Assembly: GCA_037447655.1 (NCBI GenBank)
Contig: JBBHKE010003508.1
Span: 1-25,663 of the forward strand
Direction: 5' to 3'
Source of the DNA: Zygnema cylindricum
Taxonomy: Eukaryota > Streptophyta > Zygnematophyceae > Zygnematales > Zygnemataceae
DNA length: 25,663 nucleotides
Below the pieces are notes generated by a model. It saw only the letters and a list, made by a program, of their open reading frames with translations. It had not been told where the DNA came from and ran no database searches. Below are positions 1-9,976 of this stretch, piece by piece; position 1 is the stretch's first letter, and the number at the start of each line of letters is the position of its first letter. Position numbers and translations under genes: made by a program.

Positions 1-1085
1 AGGGGAGGGGGAGGGGGAGAGAGAAGGTAGGGGATAGGGGAGGGGGGGAGAGGAGGGAGGAAAGGGAGAAGGGACGAAGAGAAGAATGGGGGAAGGAAGG
101 GGGAGAAGGTAGGGGGGTGGTTGAAGAGGGCAGAGGGGAAGGGGAGCGGTGAAGAGGCTTGTGAGAGGAGGGGGAATAGTTGGAGCAAAAGTGGGGAGGG
201 GGGGAAGGGGGAAGGAGGAAGAGGGGAGGGGACAGGGGGAAAGGACATGGGGAGAAGGGCGGGAGAAGGTGAAGCAGGGGGAGAAGAGGAGGGAAAGGGG
301 AAGCAGGGTTAAGGGAGAGGAGGGGGAAGGAGGGGAGAGGGGGGAGAAGAGGGAAGGGGAGATGGGGAAGGGGAAAAGGGAAAAGAGAAATGGGAAAAGG
401 CAAAAGGGAAATGTTGGAAGAGGAAGGGGAAAAGGGAGATGGTGAGGGGTAGGAGAGAGGGAAGGCAGAGAGAAGGTGGGGAGAAGGAGGCAGAGGGGGG
501 AGGTGGAGAAAATGGGGAAAGAGAGGGGGAAAAGGGCGGAGAAGGGGGAGAAGAGGGAGGAAGGAGTGGAGAGGGGAGGGGATGGTAGCGGAAGGGAGTG
601 GAGGTAGCCGAGGGAAGGGGAAGGGAAGGGAGAGGAAGGGAGGAGAGGGGGGGTGGGGAGAAAGGAGGGGAAGGAAAGGAAAGGGAGGGGAGAGGTGGCC
701 AGAGAGACGAGGTGAGAGGTTGGAGGGGAAGGGATTTAAGGAGAGGGCAAGGGAGGGGAGTGGAGAGGAGAGGAAAGGATAGGGAAAAAGTGGAAAAGGA
801 GAGGAGATGAATGATAGGAGAAAGGGAAGAAAGGAGAGGAGATTAGAGGGAGAGGTTGGGGAGGTGAGGAGAGATGAGAAGGGTATAGGAAGGACAAGGG
901 AAGGGGAAGGGGGGAAAATCGGGAGGAGAGGATAGGAGAAGCTGGGAGAGAAGGAAAAGGGGAAGTGGAGGAGAGCGAGAGGAGAGCCGAGTGTAGAATG
1001 GAAACGAAATAGGGAGAGCAGAGGAGAGGAAATAAATTTGGGCAGAGAAGGGGATGGGGAAGAGTAAAGGTGAAGAGGAGAGTGT
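1..1085. repeat. Polypurine (G/A-rich) low-complexity tract
   Basis: Almost every base on the + strand is G or A, with irregular GGGGA, GGAA and GAGAGG blocks and no fixed unit length. Open frames here translate to Gly/Glu/Arg/Lys-rich or, on the other strand, Ser/Pro/Leu-rich strings, as expected from composition alone, so I call no gene. The asymmetry ends abruptly near 1085. Such tracts can form triplex (H-DNA) or G-quadruplex structures; that is inference. Confidence 0.9.
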
Positions 1086-1720
1086 TGGTTTTGACGATCT
1101 TCAAGGATATCGGAGTGGACGATTTTATGCGATTCCGAGCACATCGTGGAGTCGTCACGGCTTGTACGGAATTGCGTTACGAAATGTATGGACAGCCGCT
1201 AGACTAGACTTCATTTCCCTGCGCTTAGATTAGTGTGTGATGTGTGTTTAGCGGTGGAAAACATTCTAAGTGGCGTTGCATCATTGGACCACATTGAAGC
1301 ATGCCATTATTGCAGATCATTCCCATAGATTATAAAGGCAATACATGGCAGATAGATTGATTACCACTTTTAGTATTTTGTATTCAAGCACATAGACTTT
1401 TAGCAAAGGAAGTAAATCAGCTCGATAGAAATTAAATTGTCTCGCAATTGTAATTTACTATTCGGGTTCACATAGGCTTTCACCTTGTGGGCCCTTGATT
1501 ATAAAGGGACTACAAAGCTGATTTGAGACTACCTTTCTACTTTCTACCTTGTGCTCTTTTCCTATCACTTTCTTCTCCTTCCTACTCCTCACTCCTGTGT
1601 AGTCTATTCTTCGTGGCTTACTCTATCTGGTCTACATAACTATCTGTGCCTTGTCCACCGGTTCGTGGCTGCGGGAATCTCTCTCCGATCGCTCGAATGG
1701 CGGACCCAGGTTTTCAGAGA
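1086..1720. other. Gene-free spacer between two purine tracts
   Basis: Mixed-composition DNA with no convincing coding frame, TIR pair or LTR. The one frame of note, about 70 codons at 1551-1760, ends inside purine-rich sequence and has no recognisable motif. Confidence 0.6.
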
Positions 1721-2480
1721 GGGGGGGAAAGGAAACGGAAATGTAGGGAAGGGGGGATAAGAAAGGGGATGGAAGGGGAAGGGAAAAAGTAAAGATGCGA
1801 GGAGGGGCACGGAAAAGGGGGAGAGGCGAGAAGGAGAAGAGGAGTGTCAAGGGAAAGAGGAAAGGGAAGGGTAAAGGGAAAAAGAATGGGAAGTAGGAGG
1901 GGGAAAGAGGAAAGGGAAGGGGAAGAGGAAGAGACGAGGAACGGCAGGGTAAGGGGAGAGATAAGGGAAAGGAAAACCGAAAGGGGAAAAGAAAAGGGAT
2001 AAGGAAAGCAATTTTTGAAAGGAAAAGGGAAAAGTAAAAGGAAAAAGGAAAGGGTAAAGGGGAAAAGGAAGATGACGCAGAAGAGGACATGGAAGTGAAG
2101 TAGAGGAGAGGAGAGGGCAGGAGAAAAAGGAGAAGATTTAGAAAGAGATGAGAGGAGAGGAGACGAGAGGGGAAAACAGGGAGAGGAGAGACGAGGCGAG
2201 GCGATGCTAAGTGTTAAAAGGAGAGCATGTGAGAGGAAAGGTGTGGAGAATTGGGAAAGGAAGGGGGTGGGCAGGGTTAGAGTATAAATATAAGGAAGGG
2301 GGAGGGCCAGGGGTAGGGTTAAAGGAAAGAGCAGAAGCGATAATATGATGGGGAGAGGGAGAGAGAGAGTGAGGTGGACGGAGGGATAAAAGGTGAGAGG
2401 GAGGGCGAGGGTGAGGGAGCGGAGGGGAGGCGGGGAGGAGATACGTGAGGGGCAAGGGAGGTGCGGGGAGAAATAAACAA
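1721..2480. repeat. Second polypurine (G/A-rich) tract
   Basis: Again nearly pure purine on the + strand, somewhat richer in AAAGG and GGAAAAG than the first tract. The minus-strand frames are Ser/Pro/Leu/Phe-rich shadows. The strand polarity matches 1-1085 and is opposite to the pyrimidine tract at 22081-22904. Confidence 0.88.
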
Positions 2481-2666
2481 AGGGACGATTAGGTGTGGCC
2501 CACGATTAAAGAAATCGGCGTCACGGACAAAGAAAAAATGACGACTCAATATCGATTTCACAAACGGGCAGCGAAAGCCGAAGGGTCAGCAATTAAAAAC
2601 AATCGGACATCGCTTGACAATTTTTCTTTGACGCTTCAACATCGGAAAGCACATCGGACAACGCTA

Positions 2667-2894
2667 CAGTACACCGCCAATCGCTATTAGCGTAGAAGTT
2701 TCTTTAGCGTATACGAATAATTAGCGTGGTTTACGCTAATTGGGAATTTGGAAATTTTCGAAGAAATCGTTTACTCTAATTAGGGAATTAGGGTTTCTTT
2801 TAAATAGCATGGATAATTCTATTTGAGAATAAAAATAAAAAAAGGCGGGACGGAATTAGCGTACACAACGCTAATAGCGATTGGCGGTGTACTG
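2667..2894. mobile_element. Tc1/mariner-like MITE (228 bp)
   Basis: The ends are near-perfect inverted repeats of about 27 bp starting CAGTACACCGCCAATCGC, flanked by TA on both sides (2665-2666 and 2895-2896). A TA target duplication and a CAGT start are usual for the Tc1/mariner superfamily. The element is far too short for a transposase, so it is a non-autonomous miniature element. Inside are about seven copies, in both orientations, of TTAGCGT or TTAGAGT and their complements. Superfamily assignment is inference from the ends alone. Confidence 0.82.
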
Positions 2895-2896
2895 TA

Positions 2897-3218
2897 GCAA
2901 ACATCTGCGCGAATCTTCATTGAAGTACATTCTATTGTACAGTTATTTGTTCATATCGACGGTCATGTTAAGTTTGAGATATCATATCGGACGGTACAGG
3001 GGAATACAATGAAGTGTTTTTCGGGCAGACAGCTTGGAACCGTGCGCAAAACATTCGACGCCAATCGTTGTCGCATTTTTTGAAGATGGAACACGTGGAC
3101 GGCAGATAGACGTGATTAGGCGGGTAATGAGAGACCTTGGTTAAGTTTGTCTTATGTAATTTACTAATTATGGTTCAAATAACGCAATTCTATTGGTCAG
3201 AGTTTTGTTTTAAAGGAA
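2897..3218. other. Unassigned spacer between MITEs
   Basis: About 320 bp of mixed sequence with no coding frame, inverted-repeat pair or known element end that I can identify. Confidence 0.5.
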
Positions 3219-3743
3219 AAGTACACCGTGAATCGCTATTAGCGTTTACGACTCTAATTGAGGTACCCTGTTTATTTCGGCAAATTCTCAAATAGAATTA
3301 ACGATTCTAAATGTTTCTAAACGTTATTTGGGGTACCTCATTAAACAGGGTTCATAACTCTAATATAGTGCCATTTTAAATAGGGTTGTGTACGGACTGT
3401 CAGAGCAGTACTATTTTGTAATTTTTCAAGGAGAAAAGTACAGAACAAATATTCACGATGTCCCGTAGTCGCGCTAACATGTAATTGCGTAAATATTTTA
3501 CGGCATACGCGGATGTCAAAAAAACGCGACGGCGTACGATTTGAACAATTTCGAACATGCACATATTTTAGTGTGAATATATTATGCGCCGAATTTTTTT
3601 ACAAAGCAGTTTACAAATTAGAGTTAATGATAAATTATAATAAAAGTTTTTTTGGAAAAAACTGTAATTCCAACTGGCGTAAATAACGCTAATTGTTTCA
3701 TTACGCTATCTATTTCATTACGCTAATAGCGATTCACGGTGTA
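3219..3743. mobile_element. Second Tc1/mariner-like MITE (about 525 bp)
   Basis: The left end reads AGTACACCGTGAATCGC and the right end is its reverse complement, extended by CTATTAGCG, so the TIR is at least 23 bp. It is a sister family of the element at 2667-2894 (GTGAATCGC instead of GCCAATCGC). The outermost CA and the TA duplication are eroded on the left, and on the right the element runs directly into the next one. It carries the same TTAGCGT/TTAGAGT motif family. No transposase coding is present; the 73-codon minus frame at 3341-3562 has no recognisable domain. Confidence 0.72.
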
Positions 3744-4672
3744 TAGTACACCGCGAATCGTAATTAGAGTAAAGAAAAAATTAGAGTACAAAAACAAAAA
3801 AAACAATTAGAGTTATGAACGATAATTTGTGTGACATAACTTATTCACAAAGGAAGTTTACTCTAATTTATTTAAGTTCTCTATATTAGGTTATGTCGGC
3901 AATAATTATCCGCGCTGTAATTATGAACACTAAATTACGTAGACGTACAAAATATGTCTGTCCGTATAGTTTGACGTCATTACGACGCTAGTACTATTTG
4001 TGGCTCTGAATGTCAGTTAATGTCCACACTGACAACGATGCTGTCGACGGACGAGAGTTATGGGAACAACATTTTTTTGATGTGATTTGTTTTTTTGTTT
4101 AGTGCGATTTCACGTGCGAGCGCGATTCTATTAAATCATTATTTGTACCTTTTTACTTATAGAAGTACAATTTTGGACAGTCGGACGTCGTCCGTACACC
4201 ACACTATTTAAAACGAACCTATATTAGATTTTTTTACGCTAATTAAACCTTGTAATAGGATCTCCTACCTCTCAGAAAATCCCATTAGTGCAACCAATTT
4301 AAACCACACATTCCACACATTGGAAAATACACATCCACATTGGAAAACACTCACATAAGGATAATCTATAAATTAGAAGAAGCTTCTATCCACCTAACAT
4401 TAGCTTGGTCTCTTGCCCTCGTGGCTCAACCCTTCTTTTAAACTGTTTTCCACTACTCTCCACCCTTAATAATTTTATCTCTTAACTACTAAAACACTAC
4501 TTAGTTAGTAAGAGATTTTCCGTGTAAAAATGTTATTGCTCCAATTTGGTTTTAATCGCTCAAAACAAAGATTAGTCAGAATTTCCACAAACATTTCCAA
4601 AGGAAAAGATGTTTACCTTTCTCTTAGCCTTCACTATTTATCCATCATCGCCCTAGACTAGCTAGGTTAGAG

Positions 4673-5639
4673 TGTAACAGTAATAGCGGATCGAACTTGT
4701 TTATAAATGGGTATTTAGGTATTATGATTATAGAGTACTAAATTTGGTAGACGTCCGCGAAAGAATCACGCTATTTGGAGTTATATTTTAAAAGTTATAG
4801 CGATGAGTGTATTTAGGTGACAGCGTGGGGTCTAAATAACAAGTGGGTATCATTGAAACGGGTTAAGGGTCAAATTAGTACCGAAATTACGCGCGTACGT
4901 TTCATAAAGTTCTAATGAAACGTTTAGTATGCACGGTGCTTCGTTTCGTACAAATTTTGGTACGAAACGTCACTTTCACTTAAGGGAATTTCGTAGGAAG
5001 TTTCGCGTGCGAAATTTGTTATGCACGATCGTGCGAAGTCGCGTTTCGTTTGGCGCGCAATTTTGCACGTAAATGTTACGTAGTGAAACGTAACGTTTGA
5101 TTGGTTAGTAAAGCGCTAAGTAGTTAGTAAGAGATTTCGCACGTTTTTGCATTGGTCAGTCTGAGTCTTTGCTGATCAATGATTGGCCCAGGTAAAAGCC
5201 TGTTAAAACGGAGCGTTGACTCTGGCCTGGCGAGTCCAGGGCGATGATGGATAAATAGTGAAGTGTAAGAGGAGAGTAGACATCTTTTCCTTTGGAAAAG
5301 TTTGTGGAAATTCCAGCTGATCTTGGTCCTGAGCGATTAATACCAAATTGGAGAAAAGGCATTTTTGCATTGAAATCTCTTACTAATTAAATAGTGTTTT
5401 AGTAGTTAAGAGATAGAATTATTAAGAGTGGAGAGTAGAGGAAACACTTTAAATTGAAGGGTTGAGCCACGAGGGCAAGAGACCAAGCTAATGTTATGTG
5501 GACAGAAGCTTCTTCTAATTTAAAGTTATCCTTATGTGAGTGTTTTCCAATGTGGATGTGTATTTTCCAATGTGTGGAATGTGTGGTTGGAATTGTTTGT
5601 AGTAATGGGATTTTCTGAGAGGTAGGAGATCCTGTTACA
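4673..5639 (+). mobile_element. Solo LTR of the same Gypsy family, antisense
   Basis: This 967-bp segment starts TGTAACAG and ends CCTGTTACA. It is the reverse complement of the surrounding LTR over its whole length; for example, the segment at 5100-5639 mirrors 12080-12600. The direct repeat TAGAG flanks it (4668-4672 and 5640-5644). The uninterrupted LTR at about 12485-12515 has the corresponding empty site with CAAAG. No internal region is present, so this is a solo LTR left by LTR-LTR recombination after insertion into an older relative. Confidence 0.93.
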
Positions 5640-5734
5640 TAGAGTCAACGCTCCGTTGAACAGGTTTTACCTGGGCCAATCATTGATCAGCTAGGACTCA
5701 GACTGACCAATGCAAAAACGTGCGAAATCTCTTT

Positions 5735-5844
5735 CTAACTACGTAGAATTTACTAACCAATCAAACGCTACATTTCACAAAATCTCATACTAACTACGTA
5801 GGATTTACTAACTAATCAAACGCTACATTTTAGTACGTAACATT
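5735..5844. repeat. 55-bp tandem duplication inside one LTR
   Basis: The block beginning CTAACTACGTAG is present twice in direct orientation (about 5735-5789 and 5790-5844). The other LTR (about 12589 onward) has it once. It therefore arose after integration or distinguishes this LTR. Confidence 0.8.
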
Positions 5845-6252
5845 TACGTGCAAAAGTGCGCGCCAAAAGAAACGCGACTTCGCACGAACGTGCGTCGCAA
5901 ATTCCACACGCGAAACTACCTACGAAATTCCAAAAAGTGAAAGTGACGTTTCGTACTAAAAATTGTACGAAACGAACCATCGTGCGTATCAAACTAAATA
6001 TTGATTCATTTAGTACTTTCTAAACGTGCGCTTGAAATTCCGCGGCTAGTTTGACCCTTAACCCGTTACAATGAACACCCACTCGTTATTTTTACTTAGC
6101 GTTGTCGCCTAAATACACCTATCACTATATCTTTTAAAATACAACTCCAAATCGTGCGATTTTTTCGCGGACGTCCACCAAATTCAAAACTCTATATTCG
6201 TAACACTTAAATATCCATTTACGAAAAATTTCGATCCACTTTTACTGTTACA

Positions 6253-6265
6253 TCATCCCCTTCTT
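6253..6265 (-). other. Polypurine tract (plus-strand primer) of the Gypsy element
   Basis: Reading on the minus strand, AAGAAGGGGATGA lies immediately before the TGTAACAG start of the 3' LTR. This is the position and composition expected for the PPT. Confidence 0.85.
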
Positions 6266-6348
6266 ATATTTAACTGGCTTGAGTTAAAACACATTATTTT
6301 CAAGACGGGACTTCTATGTTATTATCCCTCCAATATCTTTGTAAAAAC

Positions 6349-6744
6349 TCAGAATTTTTTATCTTCTAAAGTTAACTCATCTTTAGGCCTTCCTAAATAG
6401 TGCACTTGCCAGAATACACTATTGCTGACCTTAAACCGTTGACCAACCCAATCTATGACCCATCTGTGGACCTCAGGTTCTATAATTATTGAAAGATCCA
6501 ATTCCATTTCTCCTTCAGTTGGTCGAAGATTTCGTGGACTCAACTGACTGATTTGTATCACTGGATGAATTTTTGTTGAAGGTGGAAAGTGCAATTTGGC
6601 AACAACGTACCATATCATCTCGATTATATTAAATGGTTTGATGTATTTATAAGCAAATTTCCCCTTAGGATTCGATTGTCCCTCAAACTTGCACCTCCAA
6701 TGAGTTGGTAAAAGCCAAACCTTGTTAGTTGTGCTCACCACCAA
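6349..6744 (-). pseudogene. Gypsy integrase C-terminal region with degenerate chromodomain
   Basis: The first part matches the integrase C-terminal (GPY-type) region: a KFAYKYIKPFNI stretch corresponds to the usual K-F-GPF-I segment, followed by LHFPPSTKIHPVIQISQL, which matches the common pattern L-PPS-KIHPVFHVS-L. The last 50 residues (EPEVHRWVIDW, then VFWQVHYLGRPKDELTLED) resemble a chromodomain pattern, E-EVE-ILD followed by YLVKWKGY and TWE. If correct, this makes the element a chromovirus, a lineage whose integrase tail can direct insertion to particular chromatin. The aromatic cage is not well preserved. The upstream join to the integrase core (about 6745-7009) is out of frame. Confidence 0.75.
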
Positions 6745-7009
6745 ATCACCCCGTTTGCGGTTAGCATTTAATTCTTGCCTTCTTTTGTGCCTCCATTAAT
6801 GCATCTCGAACTGTTTTCCAAACTGTTTGAATGTATTCCCAAAACTCTCTTCAAGAACCCCTGTTCTCTTGATTGACCCCTATTATTAAGTTTAATGCTT
6901 TTCTTGGTTGGTATCTGTATGCAACTTCAAACGATGAGAATCGTGTACTAGCATTTTTACATGAATTGTATGCAAATTCCATTAATGGTAGTTTAGATTT
7001 CCATGTGTT

Positions 7010-7545
7010 CTAAACTTCACTACAAAAAGTCTTAAGCATTTCCTCCAGTGTACAGTTCATCCTTTCTGTTTGTCCATATGTTTGAGGATGATAAGAGGTA
7101 TTCATTTTTAATTCCCTGCCTGAATTTTGCTGCAATTCTTTCCAAAATGCAGACCTAAATTTAGAATCCATATCACAGACTATAGAAAGCGAGACTATAT
7201 GGTGTCTGACCACGTTTTCAAAATAAACTTTGCAATATCTACAATTGAATGAGTAGTTTTGCAATGGATAAAGATTGCCATTATACTAAACCTATCGACT
7301 AGGACCATGATACTTTCATTTCTTCTACATGTAGCTGGCAAACTGACAATAAACTCCATACCAGATTCCCATGGTCTTTTCGGGATATCTAAAGGTTTTA
7401 AGAGACCTATAGGTTTCTGGTTACCAGGTTTACTCTGTTGGCAAGGAACACAACTTTCTATGAGTTTTCGACACCTTCTTTCCCATCCCGGGCCAAAATA
7501 ATCTACTTTGTAGCCGACTAAGAGTTTTATCTCGACATAGATGTC
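7010..7545 (-). pseudogene. Gypsy integrase: zinc-binding and catalytic core, frameshifted
   Basis: Reading on the minus strand, the H2C2 zinc region comes first (about 7545-7440): DKTLSRLQSRLFWPGMGKKV with flanking His and Cys remnants. The catalytic core then follows in another frame. The segment around 7375-7265 translates as PWESGMEFIVSLP followed by MVLVDRFS; the usual first catalytic Asp (MDF) is Glu here (MEF). The second half at 7264-7010 has VCDMDSKF, WKELQQ, YHPQTYGQTER. The second Asp and the Glu are exactly 35 residues apart, as in DD35E integrases. Frames change at about 7430 and 7260, so no functional enzyme is encoded. Confidence 0.88.
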
Positions 7546-8215
7546 TTAAATGCTCATGGGCTTCCTGTAAAAGTTGTTTTCTTATATCTCCCATTTTTGA
7601 AATGTATAATTTATTCGCTGTTTGCAAATACGGTAAACCATCTTCTATTCTAAAGTTTTTGACATACCTCTCATTCAATGGGTCAAAATACCCTTCCGAA
7701 ATATTTTTGCAAATCACAGCAAAATAAGGATCTTTATCATAACCATTTCTAACAGCATCTAAAAACAATTCATCTCGAACTATCACACTTATTTCAAAAC
7801 ATCTACTTAAAGGATCTACGACTACATTATTTTTCCCATGAATATGTTTGCCATTAAATTTGAAATATGCTAATTTCTGCATCCGCCTAATTTGTTTTTC
7901 AGTCATAATCTGTGCATCACTTAATCTTTGTAGATAGGAGAGTGCTTTATTATCAAAACGAATTGTAAATTCTTTATTATGCAAATAACAACGCCATTTC
8001 ACCAATGCATGAACAATTGCAAGTAATTATTTTTCCTGTCTTGAGAGTTTTTTTCAGCCTCATTGAATTTCTTGGAATAAAAAACAATAAGATGAAAGTG
8101 TTTGCCGACTTTTTGACTTATGTTTACACCTAGACCTTTATCAGATGCATCAGTAGTAATCAGAACTTACAATTCCGCAAAAGGATCAAGATTCCAAAGT
8201 GTAGGGGCAGAGGTT
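7546..8215 (-). pseudogene. Gypsy RNase H and linker to integrase
   Basis: The minus strand at about 8125-7990 translates as TTDASDKGLGV, then HLIVFYSKKFNEAEKNSQ, the typical RNase H start (TDAS with the catalytic Asp, and the YSRKL-PAEKNY block). A stop lies near 8005. The following frame (8005-7546) continues with FDNKALSYL, IRRMQKLAYF and KHIHGKNNVVVDPLSR, matching the end of the family domain (TDHKSL, R-W---L--Y, G--N-VADALSR). Its Asp and Leu landmarks are partly altered (VDPLSR). It then runs into the integrase N-terminus. Confidence 0.85.
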
Positions 8216-9060
8216 TACTTCCTATTTAGTTCATCAAAAGCTCTCTCCTGATCGACTCCCCACACAAACGTCTCATTCTCCCGAAGTAAATCCGTTAAAG
8301 GTGCGGCGATCATACTGTAGTTGCTGATAAATTTCCTGTAATAAGTTGCCAATCTCAAAAATGATCTATCTTCTGTGACATTAGTGGGTTGCTTCCTAGT
8401 TTGGATTGCAATAATTTTGGATGGATCTGTTTTAACACCTTCCCCACTAACTATATGTCCAAAAAATAATTGTTCACGTTTAAGACAACTAGATTTTGAC
8501 AATTTTCAATATAGTTTTCTTTCCCTTAACCTTTCCAACACTTTTCTTAAATGAATTACATGTTGTTCTTTAGATTCACTGTACTGTAGAATATCATCTA
8601 TAAACACCTGAACTTACTCATCTATATAATCTGAAAAAGTTTGGTTCATTAATCTTTGATAAGTAGGCGGTGCATTCGTCAAACCAAATGGCATCACTAC
8701 CCATTCAAAATGACTGGCTCTAGTTCTAAAAGCAGTTTTGTCAACATCTTTGATTATAATTGGCACGTGAATAAAGCCACTACGCAGATCTATCAAAGAA
8801 AATAATTTAGCACCTTTCAAACGATCTATGAAATCAGAATTTAAAGGCAACGGATACTTATCCTTCACTGTAATCTTGTTGAGGTTGCGATAGTCGACAC
8901 ACATTCTCAACGTTACGACCTTCTTTTTGACAAAGAGAATTGGTGCTTCGTACGGTGATTTGTTGGGCTGAATATGTGCTTTCTCCAGAAGCTCTTTGAT
9001 CTGTTTCTTTAACTCTTCCTGCTCAAAGAAAGCGTGCTTATAAATTCATGTGACAGGAGG
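8216..9060 (-). pseudogene. Gypsy reverse transcriptase
   Basis: The minus strand from about 9055 reads HAFFEQEELKKQIKELLEKA, then NKSPYEAPILFVKKK, RMCVDYRNLNKITVKDKYPLP, FSLIDLRSGF, TAFRTRASHFEWVVMPFGLTNAP, and the catalytic FIDDILQYS at about 8604-8578. It ends with the connection region FFGHIVSGEGVKTDPSKI and YYRKFI. These are canonical Ty3/Gypsy RT blocks in order. A TGA lies before HAFF, a TAA (8614-8616) lies just before FIDD, and there is a frame change between 8578 and 8502, so it is inactive although the catalytic Asp pair survives. Confidence 0.93.
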
Positions 9061-9193
9061 ATTACATCCAGGTTCAAGGTTAATAACATGTTCCACATCT
9101 CGCGAAGGTGGCCTTCTTGAGGGTATCTCGAAATTCAACAATCAAATCTTTAACTGCAGCATCATATGTATTAATGTCAGTTAAAAAATCAGA

Positions 9194-9966
9194 TTATGGT
9201 TTTTCAGGATTTTTAGTGGTGTCTGATTTAGGAATTACATCAATGTTAGTGTTTTTTCGCCCCCCTTCATCAATAACTCCCTCAATTACTAATAACAAGA
9301 AAGCATGATTTGTTTTATCTTTTAAATGATTTTTAAATTGTTTAACAGAAATCAAACCTTCTACTCTCAATTTGGTTATGTTATTTATATGATTCCTATG
9401 CAACTTCTTCGATGGCAATGCTTGCAAAACCTTCCAACCGTTCTCAGACTTCACTCTCAAGGTGTTAGTTTCCCAATTAACTTGAGGGTTATGTGCTGTT
9501 AACCAAGGCTTTCCCAATAATAGCTCCTCACTACCCAAATTTATTATTTCACACATAACTTTCATTTTATGACCCTGGAATCAACTTATGTTGTGTCAGT
9601 TTGTAAATTTAATGTGGACTTATTACCATTTGCCACCTGAACATGCAAAGGTATTTCCCTTATGACTGTAGGAATTTTATTTTCTTCTACAAACTTATGT
9701 GAAATAAAATTATGTGTAGCACCTGAATCCACCATAACTCTCAATGGTTTTCCTTCCACTAAAGACTCAAATCTGATCAAACTTTGTTTGGAGTCATTGT
9801 TTCTTAACTGTCCAAATAAAAGTTTGTTGTTAAGAGTTTCATCTGAAGGATTGTTTAAACTATGGATTGTAGTAAGCATCATAATATATTCAGCTATCCT
9901 AGCCTTTCCATTCATTAACTTGCCCTCCAAAGTTAACTCCTTAACCTCTAGATTTGGTCGCCTCAA
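9194..9966 (-). pseudogene. Gypsy aspartic protease
   Basis: VMVDSGATHNFIS at about residues 81-93 of the 9966-9586 frame is the retropepsin active site (DSGA). The next frame (9565-9194) supplies the C-terminal flap region, LLLGKPWLTAHNPQVNWETNTL, which matches the Gypsy pattern ILG-DWL followed by P-IDW. A stop and frame change at about 9566-9586 separates the two halves. It lies between the gag zinc knuckles and RT, as expected in a gag-pol polyprotein. Confidence 0.9.
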
Positions 9967-9976
9967 CTGAAGACTT

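Larger units (their letters stand above)
4251..6252 (-). repeat. 3' LTR of the Gypsy element (interrupted)
   Basis: It matches the LTR at 12076-13782. On the + strand it starts TGTAATAG and ends ACTGTTACA. It contains the antisense solo LTR at 4673-5639. Without that and its 5-bp duplication it is 1,030 bp, 54 bp longer than the other LTR cleared of its own insert; the 55-bp tandem duplication at 5735-5844 accounts for the difference. Confidence 0.93.

Noticed and set aside
121-810. Several overlapping + strand frames of 60-100 codons in the purine tract, and a 140-codon minus frame at 736-1158
   Set aside because: Purine-only sequence has few stops. The products are low-complexity and overlap in different frames.
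1632-2090. 152-codon minus frame, Ser/Pro/Phe/Leu-rich
   Set aside because: It is the complement of the second purine tract, with no domain or periodicity.
5156-5362. 68-codon minus frame (and the matching 64-codon frame at 12564-12758)
   Set aside because: Both lie inside LTR sequence. The LTR copies share them only as non-coding repeat sequence, and they are not conserved as frames.
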